64,000 nt of DNA, from assembly GCF_003412455.1 (NCBI RefSeq), contig NZ_QTJU01000003.1, forward strand, positions 310,001 through 374,000. Reading direction: 5' to 3'. The position numbers were made by a program, and so were the translations under genes. The DNA comes from Deminuibacter soli (lineage in GTDB: Bacteria > Bacteroidota > Bacteroidia > Chitinophagales > Chitinophagaceae). Under the pieces are notes generated by a model. It saw only the letters and a program-made list of their open reading frames with translations. It was not told where the DNA came from and searched no databases. The first letter of the stretch is position 1. Each line of letters opens with the position of its first letter. Below, piece by piece: positions 61,800 through 64,000 of this stretch.

Positions 61800-64000
61800 A
61801 TGACAAAAAAACGATTGCTGCTTAAGCTAATGCTTTCGGCATTACTGCTCATCTTATTGCGTACCGGCGCAACAGCACAAACCAAAACCATCACCGGTAA
61901 AATCACAGATGAAACAGGCGCCCCCTTACCCAATGTGTCGGTAATGGTAAAGGGCACTAAAACAGGTACGAATACCAACGCAACGGGCAATTTCTCCATT
62001 TCGGTTCCTGCATCGGCCAACTGGCTGGTATTATCGTATGTAGGATACGAAACCATGGAAACAAATATCCATACCGCCACCAATGTTACCGCGCAGTTAA
62101 CTGCCTCCAAAACAAACCTTGATGCCGTTGTGGTAATCGGTTACGGCACACAGAAACGAAAAGATGTAACCGGAGCAGTAGCCTCGGTAAAAGGCGATGA
62201 AATAAAAAACCTCCCGGTCACCAGTGTGCAGGATGCCCTGCAGGGCCGCATGGCCGGTGTGGAAGTAACCAAAAGCTCCGGCGCACCCGATGCACCGGCC
62301 AGCATTTTAATCAGGGGCGTATCTTCCCTGAACAATGCGCCACCTTTGTATATCGTAGATGGTGTTCGCCAGTCAGGTGACAACATCAATATCCAGGATA
62401 TTGCCACCATCGATGTACTGAAAGACGCCAGCGCAGCCTCTATTTACGGTTCTGCAGCTGCAGGCGGTGTAATTATCATTACCACTAAAAAAGGACTGGG
62501 AGGCGCCCCTACCGTTAACTTCAACGCACGTTACGGCCTAACCAAACCGCAAACACTGCAGTTGCTGAACAGGGACGATTTTGTGAAACTCAAACGCATG
62601 CTCGACCCTACCTATCTTGCCAATGTGCGTATTGATTCATTGTCTGATACAGACTGGGGCAAGGAACTGTTCCGCAATGCCACGGAAGAAAACTACAACC
62701 TGTCAATTTCAGGCTCTACACCGGCCACCAACTATTACGCCTCTGCGTTTTACAACGGCCAGAAAGGCGTGTACCTGAACAACGCCTCGTACCTGTCAGG
62801 CGCAAGGGTGAACACCGATTTCAAACTCGGCAACCATATTAAAATAGGCGAACAGTTATATGCCTGGACACGCACTACATTTCCCAGCATTGTTACCCCC
62901 ATCAACCCGCCCTTTCGTTCTATCCCCATCATGCCCGTGTATGATACCACCGATCCCAAAAGCCCATGGGGCAAATCTCCCGTAGGTTTCGGCGGACCCA
63001 ACCTGGTGGGCCAGATTAAAACGGCGCATATCACCAATACCAAGTTTAACCTGCAGGGCAATGCCTTTGCAGAGGTAAAACTGCCGTTGTATTTAACCGG
63101 CCGTGTAAACTTCGGTTACACTTACTACACCGAGAACCAGAGCTACTTCCAGGATGCATACAACTTTGGCCAGGTAGCTACCACGGTAAACCAGTTACAG
63201 AAATACAATATCACCACACCCACTGTCATGTTCAACTACTCCCTGTCGTTCGACCACACATTCGGCGATCACAGCATCAATGCAGTAGTTGGTTACGAAC
63301 AATTCCGCACGCGCTACAACGCACAGTATGCAACAGAAACAGGCGTTGGCGGACAGTCGTACAGCTTTATCCAGACCTCTGCATCACAGGCTACCGTAAG
63401 TGGTTCCTATGATCCGAACGGATTGATCAAATCCACCTTTGCCCGCCTTAACTACAACTACGGAGGCAAGTATTACTTATCCGGCGCTATCCGGCGCGAT
63501 GGTAACTTCACCGTATTCGGCCCCGGCAACCAGCATGGTGTATTCCCTTCCGGTTCTGCAGGCTGGCGTATCAGTGAAGAACCTTTCTTCCGTTCTTTAT
63601 TGCCTGCAGTAAGCCAGTTAAAACTGCGCGGCAGTTATGGTGTGCTGGGTAACAGCAATATACCCGGTTACCTGTTCCTGTCAACCTACGACAATGCAGG
63701 CGCGCAGAACTTTACACCAGACGGTGCTTCACCTTATGTAGGCATCACCCAAAACTTCATCTCCAACAACAACATCAAATGGGAAAGCGTGTATGAAGGC
63801 AACGTAGCCATTGATGCCGAACTGCTGAAAAGCAAACTGTTCTTCACCATTGAATGGTACAACAAAACCACGAAGAACATGCTGTACGGTTTACCCATAC
63901 CCTCCAGCTCAGGTATCGGTACTCCCTTTTATACCAATATCGGTTCAGTACGCAACCGCGGTTTGGAAATTGTGCTGGGTTACCGCGACCATGCAGGTGA
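61800..64000 (+). CDS. SusC/RagA TonB-linked outer membrane receptor, N-terminal part (3' end outside window)
   Basis: 733 codons open to the window edge from the ATG at 61800. Signal (MTKKRLLLKLMLSALLLILL to ATAQ), carboxypeptidase regulatory-like domain (ITGKITDETGAPLPNVSVMV), AVVVIGYGTQKRKDVTGAVAS, plug with IDVLKDASAASIYGSAAAGG and the first barrel strands are all in frame, with no stop. No STN domain is present; the DUF6377 protein upstream is the probable regulator. A SusD partner is expected beyond the window. Confidence 0.94.
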   Translation, partial: MTKKRLLLKLMLSALLLILLRTGATAQTKTITGKITDETGAPLPNVSVMVKGTKTGTNTNATGNFSISVPASANWLVLSYVGYETMETNIHTATNVTAQLTASKTNLDAVVVIGYGTQKRKDVTGAVASVKGDEIKNLPVTSVQDALQGRMAGVEVTKSSGAPDAPASILIRGVSSLNNAPPLYIVDGVRQSGDNINIQDIATIDVLKDASAASIYGSAAAGGVIIITTKKGLGGAPTVNFNARYGLTKPQTLQLLNRDDFVKLKRMLDPTYLANVRIDSLSDTDWGKELFRNATEENYNLSISGSTPATNYYASAFYNGQKGVYLNNASYLSGARVNTDFKLGNHIKIGEQLYAWTRTTFPSIVTPINPPFRSIPIMPVYDTTDPKSPWGKSPVGFGGPNLVGQIKTAHITNTKFNLQGNAFAEVKLPLYLTGRVNFGYTYYTENQSYFQDAYNFGQVATTVNQLQKYNITTPTVMFNYSLSFDHTFGDHSINAVVGYEQFRTRYNAQYATETGVGGQSYSFIQTSASQATVSGSYDPNGLIKSTFARLNYNYGGKYYLSGAIRRDGNFTVFGPGNQHGVFPSGSAGWRISEEPFFRSLLPAVSQLKLRGSYGVLGNSNIPGYLFLSTYDNAGAQNFTPDGASPYVGITQNFISNNNIKWESVYEGNVAIDAELLKSKLFFTIEWYNKTTKNMLYGLPIPSSSGIGTPFYTNIGSVRNRGLEIVLGYRDHAG

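Overview
The window reads as a chromosomal segment of a Bacteroidota bacterium, most likely in the Chitinophagaceae/Chitinophagales (inference). It has four SusC/RagA receptors, three with a SusD partner in the window, and many lipoproteins with Cys-Ser/Lys-Lys after the lipobox. It also has an ECF sigma/FecR pair feeding an STN-type SusC, a DUF6377 regulator, FtsX-type permeases of the Bacteroidota kind and TAnnTTTG-type -7 promoter boxes. No insertion sequence, CRISPR array, tRNA or rRNA was seen.

Layout. 1-4.6 kb: the C-terminal part of PrpD, then a minus-strand cluster of three lipoproteins with matching N-termini (two full-length, one a 48-residue mini-copy) and a broken DHFR/RibD-like pseudogene. 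4.8-14.1 kb: Tat-exported phospholipase C, an FtsX-type permease, a small membrane protein, a GH2 glycosidase with a C-terminal malectin-like domain, and a dihaem cytochrome c. 14.3-16.7 kb: a lysine-rich H1-like protein and secreted or unknown proteins. 16.7-25 kb: SusC-SusD-arylsulfatase operon, a 36-residue membrane peptide and a sterol desaturase-family hydroxylase. 25-39 kb: minus-strand SusC-SusD-VCBS/UnbV lipoprotein-vanadium haloperoxidase, divergent from plus-strand ApbE-SUMF1-like-Gfo/Idh/MocA. 39.0-40.7 kb: a 0.83-kb tandem hairpin array and an HU gene, enclosed by 33-bp inverted repeats. 40.7-52.1 kb: RMD1/DUF155 protein, then ECF sigma, FecR, STN-SusC, SusD, DUF4843, PKD-like lipoprotein and TlpA/DUF4369 thioredoxin. 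52.2-58.5 kb: tripartite RND efflux operon. 58.6-64 kb: DUF1624 membrane protein, DUF6377 regulator and a SusC that runs off the window end.

The strongest candidate for something new is upstream of the SusC-SusD-arylsulfatase operon. A 27-codon ORF at 16825-16908 ends in six consecutive cysteine codons and a stop, about 70 nt downstream of a good -7 box and 233 nt before susC. Because a sulfatase liberates sulfate for cysteine synthesis, this looks like a cysteine-sensing leader peptide controlling an organosulfate-scavenging locus. The same leader region carries a minus-strand terminator and -7 box that could define an antisense RNA. A second structural oddity is the tandem array at 39041-39865: seven bidirectional terminator hairpins alternating with seven perfect 10-bp hairpins, arranged as a three-unit higher-order repeat. 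The 61.8-kb SusC has a long nested hairpin ending one base before its start codon.
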